Part shown: positions 1 through 12,198 of the stretch, piece after piece
Numbering within the stretch: the first letter of the stretch is position 1
How the letters are laid out: each line of letters begins with the position of its first letter
Assembly: GCA_003024785.1 (NCBI GenBank)
Contig: PUQB01000353.1
Coordinates: 1-64,000, forward strand
Source of the DNA: Selaginella tamariscina
Taxonomy: Eukaryota; Streptophyta; Lycopodiopsida; Selaginellales; Selaginellaceae
Direction of reading: 5' to 3'
DNA: 64,000 nucleotides
Program-made: the position numbers and the translations under genes
The notes under the pieces: model-generated
What the model was told of the DNA's origin: nothing
The model's database searches: none
The model's input: only the letters and a program-made list of their open reading frames with translations

Positions 1-178
1 TCTTGGACTTGGAGGAATGTAAAATTCCACTTCTGAAACAAGTTATGAACTCAAAAAATATTATTTTAATTTTTAAAAAAAACAAGAAAAACAAGAAAAT
101 AAAGATTTACCTGGTGTGGTCGATCAACTACAACAATGGTAAGAGCAACAAAGCATCTTCTCATGTTATTCACTGATC
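1..178 (-). other. Possible exons of a gene cut by the left edge
   Basis: On the minus strand a stretch from about 178 to 112 is open, is preceded by TTTAG and ends CACCAG followed by GTAAAT, a good donor. A second piece below about position 35 follows TTGTTTCAG. They could be terminal exons of the neighbouring CBP60 gene or part of another gene running off the left edge. Too little is present to name a product. Confidence 0.25.
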
Positions 179-500
179 TAAAGATAACTTCTATGACAAG
201 AAGTAGCATAAAACTGTGAGGTGAGATTATGAGTCAAGCACCTTGCACAGAAGCTTGTAAGTCTACTGTTGGTGCAGACTCCATAGAGTATCATTTTAAT
301 TTAGCTTGCATTTCTATTATTGTAATTGTTACTTCAAAACGTACACACACGCACACATCTCTTGGTACATGTACATATCAGAGGGACGGTTGTATGTACA
401 TAATGTAATAATATAAATATATTGGCGTGGGTACAATACATATACAGAACTTAAACCTTATGATAAATGAGTAAATATTGATAAATACATACTCAAAGCT

Positions 501-1470
501 TCACTGCATATAATATCTACCCATGGAGTTACCAGCTGAGCCAGGTCTCTGCAAGTTATTAGTAAGCAAGGTCTGTTGCTGGCTTGTCATACGTGAGCTC
601 TGCCCACCACGTGGACCCGAACCCTGAACCGGATCCTCCGTGTGTGCATCCAATCCTCTAAGAATATACGGTTTTGGTACTGCTAGGGCTTCTCCGTCAT
701 ACTCTACTACCCTCTCCCAGTTCTCATATGCAACCTTTACCAACTTGTCCACGTAGACCTGCAAAAATGCATCATAGATTAATATACTGCTGTACATATA
801 TATACACCACACATACATAGGAAACTACGAAACTGTGTGTGAGAGAGAGAGGTTATGTCCCTACATATAAATTCTATGGGTGCGGTACACACACCACACA
901 CACACCTTTTCACTGTCAGAAAGGGAGTCTGCGGATACATATTGGCCGTCGGCGATGAGACCCATGAGCTGGAAGATGTTATTAAAGATAACACCAATGT
1001 TATGTTGCTCATCGGCGTAGTATACGTGAAGCTTTCCACTCAACACACATGTCTTTGCATGCTCTACTGTGCCTTCCCACATTTTATTCGACATTCCGTT
1101 CCCCAATATCTGTAAACATAGCTTGTTATAGTGTGTGTGTGTGTGGTATGAATGTATAGCTTTGTATGTTGTGTGCCTATGCACAGTGTGTTTGCTGGTG
1201 TCTATTATCTATATACCCTTGTCAATGTAGTATGTTATGGCTGAATACATGTAAAGAGGTATTTCTTACATTTCGGAGCTTTTGAGGGTCCATAACAACC
1301 ATACGCAGGAAATCCTCCACTGTATTAATTGAATGATGGTTAAGCCGCTTATGGAAAGCCCCGTCTTTGCCAATCTTATCCAGTCTCCACACGTCGTCTG
1401 TCAATGCTGGTGGATAGTGCTTCTTATACACTGCAAACGAATAACACAACATAAGCACTTCTGCACACAC

Positions 1471-1504
<34 letters not shown>

Positions 1505-2650
1505 CACATTCTCCACGATGGTCTTTCACAGTGAAAGACTCAGTTTTGGCTTCACGAACACGGATACTATCCCCGTTACTATTTGATATTCGAACACCAA
1601 GCCTAAATTTTCTGCTCCTTATCCAGCTAGAGTTATCCGTGAAGGTTAACTCTCCTAATGCACCGACTCCCTCCTTCAGGGTTACATGGGATTCTCCGGT
1701 TAACAATGGTCTCTTCCCTTCACGCTCCTTTACTACGTGGTTCTCAAAATCTTCTTGTGTCCAGTCCTCCTCGTCGTCCACGTTGAAGTCCCCTGTTTAT
1801 CACGGCATAACTAACATCACTCACATGCTCATCACTTTAATATCACACACACACACACACACACACACTTCAAGGACAACAATGTCAAGTTTAGCAGATG
1901 CCTCGAGTCCAGTGGTTACAACTTGGCCAGTAGTGGCATCTTGTAAGACAACATGAATTGTAGAACCTTGTTCGCCTTCTACTTTGCTCCCTGTGAACAG
2001 CGGAAGAGCCAACTTGTTTCTAAACTGTAGTCTAAGCATTCTGTCGTTAGGACCCGGTATTTTCTTTGCAGTTGATGCCCTGCAAACATTCTTATATATA
2101 CATTTGCATATACGTATATGATCATCATATATATAATGTATACTAGCAATATATATAAACATACGTATATTTAAAAAGAGAAAACTTACTTCATGCCAAG
2201 TTTTGATGAAGGAAACTTCGACAAAGCACGTTCAACTTCTTCACCAACCTGATAGAGAGGTGTTTAACGTTTGCTGTGGTTTCTCTCTCTTTATGCATGT
2301 ATGCATGATTACAAAATACATGAACACTACTTACAACTTTGCGAAGAAAAGGTTCCAGCGTAGTGCAAAGCTTCTGCATGCTATCCATCTTCACAGCCTC
2401 AAAAATAACACTACAAAAGATGCTAGTGTTTATACTGTATATACATGTGACTTAAGACGCACTTGTGTATATCCACGTAAGAAGCAACACCAGCATATGT
2501 ATACATATATAAATAAATATAAGAAAATACGTACCCAGCAAGTGAAGAAGTCTTTTGCCTTTTATCCTCAGGCAACCCTCCATCTCTGTTGAAGCTTGCC
2601 TGCTTCTCAAGGGGTCTCTTCTCCCTCATTGCATTAGGATTCAACGTCAT
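501..2650 (-). CDS. Calmodulin-binding protein 60 (CBP60) family transcription factor
   Basis: Plant CBP60 proteins (including CBP60g and SARD1) are nuclear, bind DNA and control defence genes; many bind calmodulin. At least eight exons can be followed on the minus strand: 2650-2535 (start [14 protein letters not shown]), about 2412-2336 ([18 protein letters not shown]), 2250-2190, 2080-1870, 1790-1505, 1432-1270, 1112-907 and 762-501. The family core is clear: [18 protein letters not shown], then VHVVLQD-like and LDIVVLEGDF segments, [20 protein letters not shown], a [16 protein letters not shown] block, [18 protein letters not shown] and the C-terminal [11 protein letters not shown] region. 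All exons stay in frame, unlike most genes further right. The start is the ATG at 2650; the open frame above it has no ATG. The stop at 501 is the end of the last open exon, and a further spliced exon to the left cannot be excluded. Confidence 0.9.
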
Positions 2651-2699
2651 AACTACCAATTTCACACTAAACCGCTAATCCTGCTCGCATTTTTTCCGC

Positions 2700-2940
2700 A
2701 ATTCGGTCTTGGGTAACTCCTGTTGAATTCTTCAATGGGTTCTTCGAATTCAATAATTCTGTTAAAATCCTCAATGGGTTCTTCAAAATCTTCAATGGCT
2801 TGTTCACAATTGGGTAAAATCTTCAATGGGTTCTTCGAATTGTGCAATTCCCGATCAAATCCTCAATGGGTTCTATAATATCTTTGCCAATTTTACAATT
2901 CCTTGAATGGGTTTTGTAAAATCTTCAATGGTTCGTAGTT
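2700..2940. repeat. Degenerate short repeats in the CBP60 leader
   Basis: Immediately upstream of the CBP60 start the motif TCAATGGGTTCTTCGAATT and close variants (CTTCAATGGGTTCTTC, CCTCAATGGGTTCT) recur about seven or eight times at irregular 20-40 bp spacing. It lies where the 5' untranslated leader or promoter should be. No protein function is proposed, although one frame reads as EEPIEDFNR-type repeats. Confidence 0.6.
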
Positions 2941-3099
2941 CTCTCTTTCTCCCCAGGATTTGGAAAGAGGATTGAAACCTGAGATTGAATCAACAGAAAC
3001 TGAATTCACCTGGAAATTTGGAGGAATCACGACTGAAGATCGAACGCGGTTTCAAAGAAGGCTCCTGCTGAAGCTTTCCTTCAGCCTTCCCTAAAAACA

Positions 3100-5267
3100 A
3101 AAGTATAAAGTTACTTCGAGCTCAATTATATCCGGAACCGGTTCGCGGTCTAAACACGGTTCTCTGACTGTCAACACTATAACGCGTCGAGCTGGCATAC
3201 GTCCAAAAGTGGAGCAATCGGCTACTGCCACGCGTACAATTCCTTTTATTAAAGTCATACATTATTGATGTGCTTAAATGAAATTATGCTATTAATTGAC
3301 TGATTTATTTATCCTTCTAGAGTTTTTGAGCAGCGTGTTTTAATCAAACATCTTGATGTTTCTATTATTAAATCCTATGCAGTCGCTTTCTATACTGCAA
3401 ATTAAGTCAAATATAGATCGTGAAAATATGAAACACTCCAAGTTTGGTGGCAAACAAATATGTAGATTAATAATACATATAAATATCAATAAAATAATAT
3501 AATATAAATTAATAATAATTAAAATTGCACGGTCCCAATAAAATTATTCTATGCAAAACAACCTAAAATTTGGAGGTTTGAAAACACATATCTGTGATCT
3601 GGCACGTTGTTGGAAACAGTCTGTATATCCATTCAACTCCACGTGGACACGTGATCAATAATTCTCTAGCATATTCTGTTAGTGTCTTTCTAGATAATTG
3701 TCATATTCTGTTATTGTCACACACGTAATTATGTCTTAGCATGTCACTGTGTGTGTGAGAGAGAGAGTTCATTGTATAACCGAACACATTCCACGTGTCT
3801 AGTTATATGTTAACTATGTTAAGACTGCATCTGGATCGTTTCTCCTGTTCTGTTCTGTTGTCTTGTCCTGCACAGCAACAAATGTCATGTTATACGCATA
3901 CTCTCTCTCTAGAAAAAAAAACCACTTTTATTCGAAGAATAACACATACACGCGTATGTGTCTGCATAATACACATGTAATGAATACACACGTATATGTG
4001 TCTCGTGTCACAGTTAAGCAATTGCCAACACCGGCTACGAAATACTTCGAGTCTTCAAGGCTTCAAGTAAATTCACATGATTCCACTGCAGATTAAACAG
4101 AACATTCAAAGCTTCACACTGCAGTTAATGTATAAAGTGAGGTGTATATTTTACGTGTGTGCACGCACTCGCACACACACGGCACACAATGAACTTTAAC
4201 GTAAAATATGATGAACGTTGTAAGTAAAATGGGAATGAAAATTAGAATATTAAAAAAAAATTAATTAATATTTATATATTAATTATTAATATTTTAAATA
4301 TACATTTTAAAAAATATTCTTTCTTTAAACCTATATTATTCTAAATTTATTTTTTTATATTAAAAAATGCCAATTAAATAATAAAAATTACTAATTATTA
4401 AAAAAATGGCAATAGTTTAGTTACAACGTTCGTTCAGATAATTATATATTCATATACAATATACATATATATGCAGTTTATGTTAAGAATATATATTGCA
4501 TTATGTATGCACATCACATATATCACGCCTTATATTTGCACATCATTACAAATATATTCTTTACAGTGTTAAAAGGGATTCAGCTTTCCGTGTCAACCAC
4601 GGCCAACTTTCAACTCAAAACCTTTAGAATCTCATATATTAAATATTTATGTTATTATTATATTGTTTATTATTAAATCGTTATTTAAGTTAGTTGGTTA
4701 GTTTAGAGCATTCGGTTTAATATTTTATTAATGCTCATATATAATGCATTTATTAATGTATTTATAAATATCAATGTATATGCACTTGTAAACACTATTT
4801 ATACTTATAATTTTGAAAGTTAATAACTTTTATTTAAAGATAAATAAACGTTTATCTTGGAAATACTTATAAATAAACATTAAATAAACGTTTATCTTGG
4901 GATGAAGTATATCATAACTAATAATATATAGTAAACAAATATGTTATGTACAAATATAGCTCAAATGAAGTAAATTTTTATCAATAGTCTTCTTTCAAGT
5001 ATATGCACACACACACATACCTGAGTTGTGATGCCAAACCTCCACAGTTGTAGACACTATGTACGCATCATGTGCTTCTAGATCTCATTTGGTTTTCTCA
5101 TTTAAAAAAAACGAAAAGGTCAAGCACTACAGTTACATACATGATTTTGCACGCACACGCACATACAAACGTATGTATAATGTATACAGTACCTCTACAC
5201 AACTCAAGGCTTATAATTTACCTACTTCATAGTACATACTACTCCACTGTCACATGTAACCGAGCAC
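3100..5267. other. AT-rich intergenic region with a paired G-box
   Basis: No convincing coding exon is seen on either strand. Long AT runs fill 4240-4960. Two CACGTG cores lie close together at 3640-3645 (within CCACGTGG, 3639-3646) and 3648-3653, with another CCACGTGT near 3792. They are upstream of CBP60 and could be G-box/ABRE-type sites, but motif presence alone is weak evidence. Confidence 0.4.
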
Positions 5268-6428
5268 TTACAACGCTTGAACCAAACAGAAGTTTTCGAT
5301 CACACACGTGCACTTCATTTCCAGTTGTGCATGTTGCTTATTGATCGTCCAACAGATGCCTTGTAACTAAAAGAACAAACAGTATATGCACACACACACA
5401 CACACACAACAGTATTTACTTCGTGGTCGCAAAAGTTGAACCAAGGAGATTGCTTAAATCCCGACCATCCTATATCCCGTTCCAGGTACCTATTGGTTGC
5501 CATCCGTAGGATATTGAGAGATTTCAGATAAAAGCACATTCCTTTGCTGCTAGTAGTGATGTTTACTCCCAAATTCTTCAACTCCCCTTCAAAACAGCAA
5601 GTAATGGTTTAGTATAATTTACACACACACTCTTACCACTTGTATTGAAGGTGTAAAATGTGTGATATTTATGGGCTGTTCCATACACACAATGGTGACT
5701 AGTGAAAATGAATCCATGCCTATGGTAAATCACATCTGCTTCAGAGGTTTTCTTGTCTTCATCGATTCGATGCCCCAAAGCAGTCCGAACCTAATAAAGA
5801 AAAAACATCATATATGTAATTATATATATGTTTGTATCTGCGAAAATATGTGTATATATTTGTATAAATACATCGTGAATGGTTTATATGAAACACATGC
5901 CATGGAATAAAAGAACATATCACTACGAGCTCCTAGTTGAGAGAGAATTGTCAACAATTAACAGTATATACATGCTATATACACACAGACGCAAAAGATT
6001 CCAAGGACTACATTATACAAACAAAGAAACACACACACACACACACACACACATGTATTAAATGCTGGTGTATGCAAAACGTACAAGAAAATGTCTACCT
6101 CATAGTCCTGGAAAGTGGAATCAATGCCAAGCGGGAGGTAGTGTTTAAAGAAAGACATGGTGTCAGCCAGAAGCACCATCTCCCCTTGAGCCTTATTACT
6201 AAGGAACCACTCTCGGCCTCTGTTGCAATCGTCGGCAAGCTCGTAGTCGTGCGGTCGAATTCCATTGAGAACTTTGGTCAGGAAATCGTCTTCCTCCACT
6301 GCCGGAGATGCTCGGAATATGCTTGTGATGAGATCTATGTCCTTGGAACTCACCTTGGAGCCACAGTCGATCGCCTTCTTCTCCTCCGATTTCTCCAATT
6401 CCTCATGAGCCTTCTTGCTCAGCTTCAT
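5268..6428 (-). CDS. Unrecognised four-exon plant protein
   Basis: Exons on the minus strand are 6428-6099 (start MKLSKKAHEELEKSEEKK), about 5790-5637, about 5586-5420 and about 5358-5268, joined by GT/AG introns that keep one frame and give about 250 residues. Recognisable local features are a charged N-terminus, a histidine- and aromatic-rich stretch (VIYHRHGFIFTSHHCVYG) in exon 2 and WSGFKQSPWFNFCDHE in exon 3. No signal peptide or membrane segment is evident. I do not recognise a family. The introns carry (CA)n repeats. The clean splice sites and frame continuity support a real gene; the final exon is the least certain part. Confidence 0.6.
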
Positions 6429-6452
6429 CCTGACCAGAACCTTAAACCTAGA

Positions 6453-6455
6453 AAA

Positions 6456-6517
<62 letters not shown>

Positions 6518-6518
6518 G
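6453..6518. repeat. Compound (TG)n(AG)n microsatellite
   Basis: About 20 TG units followed by about 11 AG units, just upstream of the start of the unrecognised gene that begins at 6428. It is one of many such compound repeats in the window. Confidence 0.9.
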
Positions 6519-6815
6519 TTAATTAGCACTTGCTCCATTTAAGTTATATATCGCATATGTATACTCATAAGTATAACACACACACACCTCTTGTTTACTT
6601 CCATCAGCTCTGTGCACATATTCTCTCTACTCCACGGAGAATCCATGGAGAGCTCATGTATAGCTATAGATCTCAGGATATACGTATATGATGCTTTCTC
6701 TCTCTCACACACACACACACGACTTCTGGTGGCTGGACGTGTGTGTTTGTGTGTCCATATATACAACAATTTTTAAGCATATGGTCAGTGTGTTGATAAC
6801 AGAAAAGCGTGTATA

Positions 6816-7710
6816 TTATTGAGGGAAGAAAATGGGAGCAACTTGATTGTACCCAAAGACTAGGGATGTGACCAGAAGGCCCAACAAGCCAAGCACATTC
6901 CACATTCCTCTCATTCTGTTGCTCGGGTCTCCAGTATAACCTGGGATTTCAAAAATGTAAACACGTAAAAAAGAATACGCTTCATGATTATGTGCTCACA
7001 TAGAGTTATTGGTATTGCCACTTAAGTATGTATGAATATATAAGTCATAAGCTTACCCAAGGGAGTAAAAAAACCGTCCGAGAACCCAAACCATTCCACA
7101 ACTGCGATAAATAAAACAAAAACTCAACAAGACTGCTCTGTTATAATATTTGTACAATGTTACTTAGTTACTTACATGGATGCAGTAGTTGGATATCCCA
7201 GACCTGATACCAACAGCAAAGCTAGGAAAGATGGGTAGCTTTCTAGTGTGTTTTGATGTGCTCTTTGATAGCAGTTGAACACGGACTCTTCAGCATCTTC
7301 ATACATCTGCAATAAACATTATTATATATAGATTCCCAAAAGTGTATAAATACGCGTTTCACACACACACACACACAAGCATACAAAGACATAGCAATAC
7401 ATGTAAATGAGTTTCAAGCATTACCTTTGGATACTTTAATCCAATCTTCCTGCGCTGCATTCCCACCTGAAATGTAGATTTGTTAGCTTGCAAAAATTTG
7501 CCACTTCTCAAGCAAATCTAATCGAAGGAAACATACCTGAATAGCTTGCCACTGCACAAGAATAGCACTGGATGCCGCAGTTAGGGCAACAAATCCAAAC
7601 TGCGCAGGCAATGCGATAGCGCTTACTGTCACATTTGGACGCCGGCGGATCGATTGTCTCAACTTTGGAAGGATCGATCTTTCAGCAAGACTGAAACTCA
7701 CACACAGCAT
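6816..7710 (-). CDS. Microsomal glutathione S-transferase 3 (MAPEG family)
   Basis: MAPEG proteins are small four-helix integral membrane enzymes of the ER that conjugate or reduce lipid hydroperoxides with glutathione. The N-terminal exon contains [20 protein letters not shown] and VQWQAIQ. Middle exons encode the [20 protein letters not shown] and [14 protein letters not shown] segment characteristic of the family. The last exon, ending at a TAA at 6816-6818, gives [20 protein letters not shown] and then [14 protein letters not shown]. About five exons are present and all stay in frame. The nearest in-frame ATG is at 7710, which adds about 28 residues ([20 protein letters not shown] and following) before the usual start; the frame is closed by a TGA just above. 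The upstream region is shared with the divergent RPL10 copy. Confidence 0.85.
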
Positions 7711-7973
7711 TGATATTGCCGCAAACCGCCATAGCCGGGAGGAACAAAACACTCAATATGTTCATCCTCCATCCGAACTTATCCGTACGATCACGATCGC
7801 ATCAACGGTTAAAATCACGCCAGTTGGCAAGTTCCAGGGTTTATAACATGCCATTCGATTTGTAATCGACGGTGTTATGCATGTGACACGTGCGCAATAA
7901 CCCAGCGGAGCCCTAAGCTTCCTCTCTGGAAAATGCAGCAAAGTGCCAGCAAGCTCAGAGCTAGAAGAACCTC

Positions 7974-8964
<991 letters not shown>

Positions 8965-9030
8965 ATTATGTTAATGCAAACCCTAATTGTTAGTGTTAAA
9001 CATCTTTTATATTCAATTTGAAAATGCGGC

Positions 9031-11507
9031 ATGTTCACAAGATTTCTGCAGAAGAGTGGCGTTATAGAACAGACCTTGGTGACTGTAACTCCCTCAGTTC
9101 ACAACTATGCATCTCTCTTGCGAGGAACAAAGGACTTCATGGAAGGCAAATGCATCCACGACCACATGGTTACAAATGGTTATGGAAACCATAGTTTTCT
9201 AGGAAACCTTCTTGTTCAAATGTATGGGAAAGCTGGCAGGGATGACCATGCAAGGAGCGTATTTGATACCATACAAGAGAGGAATGCTTTCTCATGGACT
9301 CTCATGCTTTCTCGTATGCCCACAACGGTCATTACACACAGTCCTTGGAGCTCTACCATACAATGCTTCTCGAGGGATGTAGAGCTGACGAGTTTATGCT
9401 TTCTACTGTGCTCGGTGTATGCTCGGTCATCGGCAACATACAAGAGGGAAAGCGTATCCATACACATGTACTGGAACTCGGGCTCGAATCCGACACAGTA
9501 GTGCAGAACTCACTGGTGAGCATGTATGTGAGATGTGGGTGTCTAGAGTTAGCAAGACGCGTGTTTGATGCAACGGAAAAGAAAGACATGGTCTCGTGGA
9601 ACGTAGTGATGGCTGCATATAACCACAACAACAGGTACGCTGAGACTCTTGCGACATATCACCAGATGGTACAGCAGTACGAGGTTAATGAAGTGGCGTA
9701 TGTGGCTGCGGTCTCTGCCTGCTGTGGTCTGGTAGACCTGGAACAAGGCAGACAGATACACGCACAGATGCCCGGGAATGCTTATCCATTGTGGAAGTTC
9801 GAAACGCACTTATCAACATGTATGGGAAATGTGGGAGCTTGAGTGAAGCACAAAGTGTGTTTGATCAGACTGTTGAGAAGAGTTTAGTGTCGTGGAACGC
9901 GCTTGTTGCAGCATATGCACATTGTGGGCATTCTAGAGATGTGTCGTATATATGCTGCAGAATGGACCACGAAGGAGTGGAGATGAGCAAGGCAACTTAT
10001 GTTTCAATAATATCATGCTGTAGAGACCGCAAAGATCTCGAACGCGTCCATGCTCGTGGGTTGGCTACTGGGCATGTACTAGACGTGGTGGCTACGTCTC
10101 TCATAGATGCATATGCCGGACTTGGTCTCTTAGGCGACGCTAGACAGGTCTTTATATCGGTTCCTAAGAACGTTTTCGTGTGGAACTCGATGATCGGAGC
10201 CTGCGTACGGAACGAACGAAACGTCGAGGCACTTGCTTGCTTCCATGAGATGGAGCTGGAAGGAGTGAGAACCACAGAGATTACGATGCTCGAGGTCATG
10301 GGGGCGTTCACGGCCCCACCATCTCAGTTACTGTGAGGAGATGCATGCCAGGATATCCGCGTGTGGGTACAAGTCGAGCATCCTCGAGAACACACTTATC
10401 AATGCGTATGCCAGATGTGGGAGCATCGCAGACGCCAGAAGGACCTTCGATGCGATGGAAGTCGACTCTAGAACGGCTGTCTCATGGAATGCCATGATAG
10501 GTACATACATTCAGAACTTGCAGGACCGGGAAGGACTGAGGTTGTACTCGGAGATGGAGGCCGAGCCAGACTCGTTCACATTCGCGACCGTTCTGGGTGC
10601 CTGTGCAAACCTTGAAGATCTCTTCCAAGGAGTGCTTGTTCACAGCAGGATAAAAGAATACCAAGTGGACGATGTAATCGCCACAGCATTGATTAACATG
10701 TATGGCAAGTGCCGCGATGCACACAATGCCCGTCTGGTCTTTGAGAATAGGAACTCTTCAAGCGTTGTAGTGTGGAATGCCATGGTATCCGCTTATGCGC
10801 AGTCCGACAGAGAGACACAAGCGCTCAAGATTTTCAAGCGGATGGACTTGGAAGGAATCAAGCATGTTCAAGCAAGCTATGTATGCATACTAGGTGCGTG
10901 TAAAGGAGGAGGATCAGGGCAAGAAATACACTCACGAATAGGTGTTCTCGACGAGGAAGTCGCCGCGGCACTCATAAGCATGTACAGCAGGTGCGGAAGC
11001 CTAGAGAGTGCACGACTTGTGTTCAAGGAGGCGTGTTTTAACATGGCGGCCACCGCAATGCTTGCGGCGTATTCCCATCATGCGTGTGGGAATGATGCAC
11101 TGGAGCTCCTGTGGGTGATGAGCGTGGAAGGCTTGAATGTGAGTGAGATGAACTTCACCAGCATTTTGAACGCTTGCAGCCACGCGGGAATGACGGACGA
11201 GGCGTGTGCGAGCTTCCGGGACATGTACAGTGAGTTTGGTATCCAGCCTGCAGTGGAGCATTACGTGTGCATATGTGACGTGCTAGCGAGGGCCGGGTTG
11301 TTATCCCAGGCCGAAGAGCTGATGAGGAACTCACCTTTTCAGCCTGATGGTGTAGCCTTGAAATCTCTATTAAATGCTTGTAGAGTTCAGGGGAATGCCA
11401 TGCTCGCTGCACATCTCGCTGGAACAGTTGCTGAGCTCGAACCCGCCGTGTCTGCTCCATACATTCTGCTGTCTGATATATATATGCAGCCTTCTAGTCC
11501 AATCTAA
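9031..11507 (+). CDS. PLS-class pentatricopeptide repeat (PPR) protein, frame interrupted three times
   Basis: PPR proteins bind single-stranded RNA in plastids or mitochondria, one repeat per base, and act in processing or editing. The single-exon coding region begins at an ATG at 9031 and ends at a TAA at 11505-11507, about 820 residues. Repeats carry the expected signatures: GNLLVQMYGKAG, NSLVSMYVRCGCLELARRVF, NALINMYGKCGSLSEAQSVF, VSWNALVAAYAHCGHS, TLINAYARCGSIADARRTF, ALISMYSRCGSLESARLVF and FTSILNACSHAGMTDEA. The C-terminus reaches the E-type region (YILLSDIYMQ) but has no DYW domain. The frame changes near 9313 (one base missing), within CCCGGG near 9773, and within GGCCCC near 10315. 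Each break lies inside well-conserved repeats and could be an assembly indel; otherwise this is a recent pseudogene. Confidence 0.85.
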
Positions 11508-12198
11508 AGGATGTAAATGACTACGTTGCGTATGCAGTGTATACAACTTCCAATGACTAGTGAAGATGGAAACAAGCTCTGTAGTGATATGCACACACAC
11601 GTCGCGCTTACAAAGGAGTCACATAAAACGGACGATATAAAAACGAACTTCTGCAAGTTCTACATTTGTCTTTATAGCAATTAATGGCAGAGAGAAAGAG
11701 AGAAAGAGCACGGCTACCATACATTAACAAAACTATGCAAATGTAACGTAAGTAAATGGTTAATAAACAGCTGGGATTCATAACAGACAGGCCATGAAAT
11801 GTTGAAGTTATATTAGCGTTAACCGTATGAAAGCTCCAAACCTGAGACCTGACACGTCAGGAGTTCTTTCGTTCATGGTACAAAAGTTGCAACAAAATTT
11901 TGCAGCCTCGGGGATCAGAAAGACATGAATGAATCAAGAGGTCCAAATAACACCTGCAAAAACGAAAGTTTCAGTGCGTCATTATAATATGGACATAATA
12001 CGCATACACACACCACACAAGTAACAGAAAAGAAAAAATCTTCTTGCCTTGGCCCAGGATTCATGTTCAATTCTTGGCCTTTATCCGGAATGCGGTAGCG
12101 TCATAAGTCAATCAAACAATATCAACTGTAAAATCAAGAACATATTGATCAATAAATCAATCGAATTAAGTTAGAGATTAATAACAAATCATGAGGCA
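11508..12198. other. Convergent intergenic spacer
   Basis: Lies between the 3' ends of the PPR gene (+) and the kinesin gene (-). No coding exon is evident. It probably holds both 3' untranslated regions. Confidence 0.4.

Noticed and set aside
2662..2847. Small protein of EEPIEDFNR repeats upstream of CBP60
   Set aside because: No supported start or splice context; better explained as a non-coding leader repeat.
9031..11507. Calling the PPR, hydrolase, carrier and GDSL genes pseudogenes
   Set aside because: The breaks are single-base and shared across unrelated genes, so assembly indels are more likely. The RPL10 copy is the exception because of its 17-nt gap and missing C-terminus.
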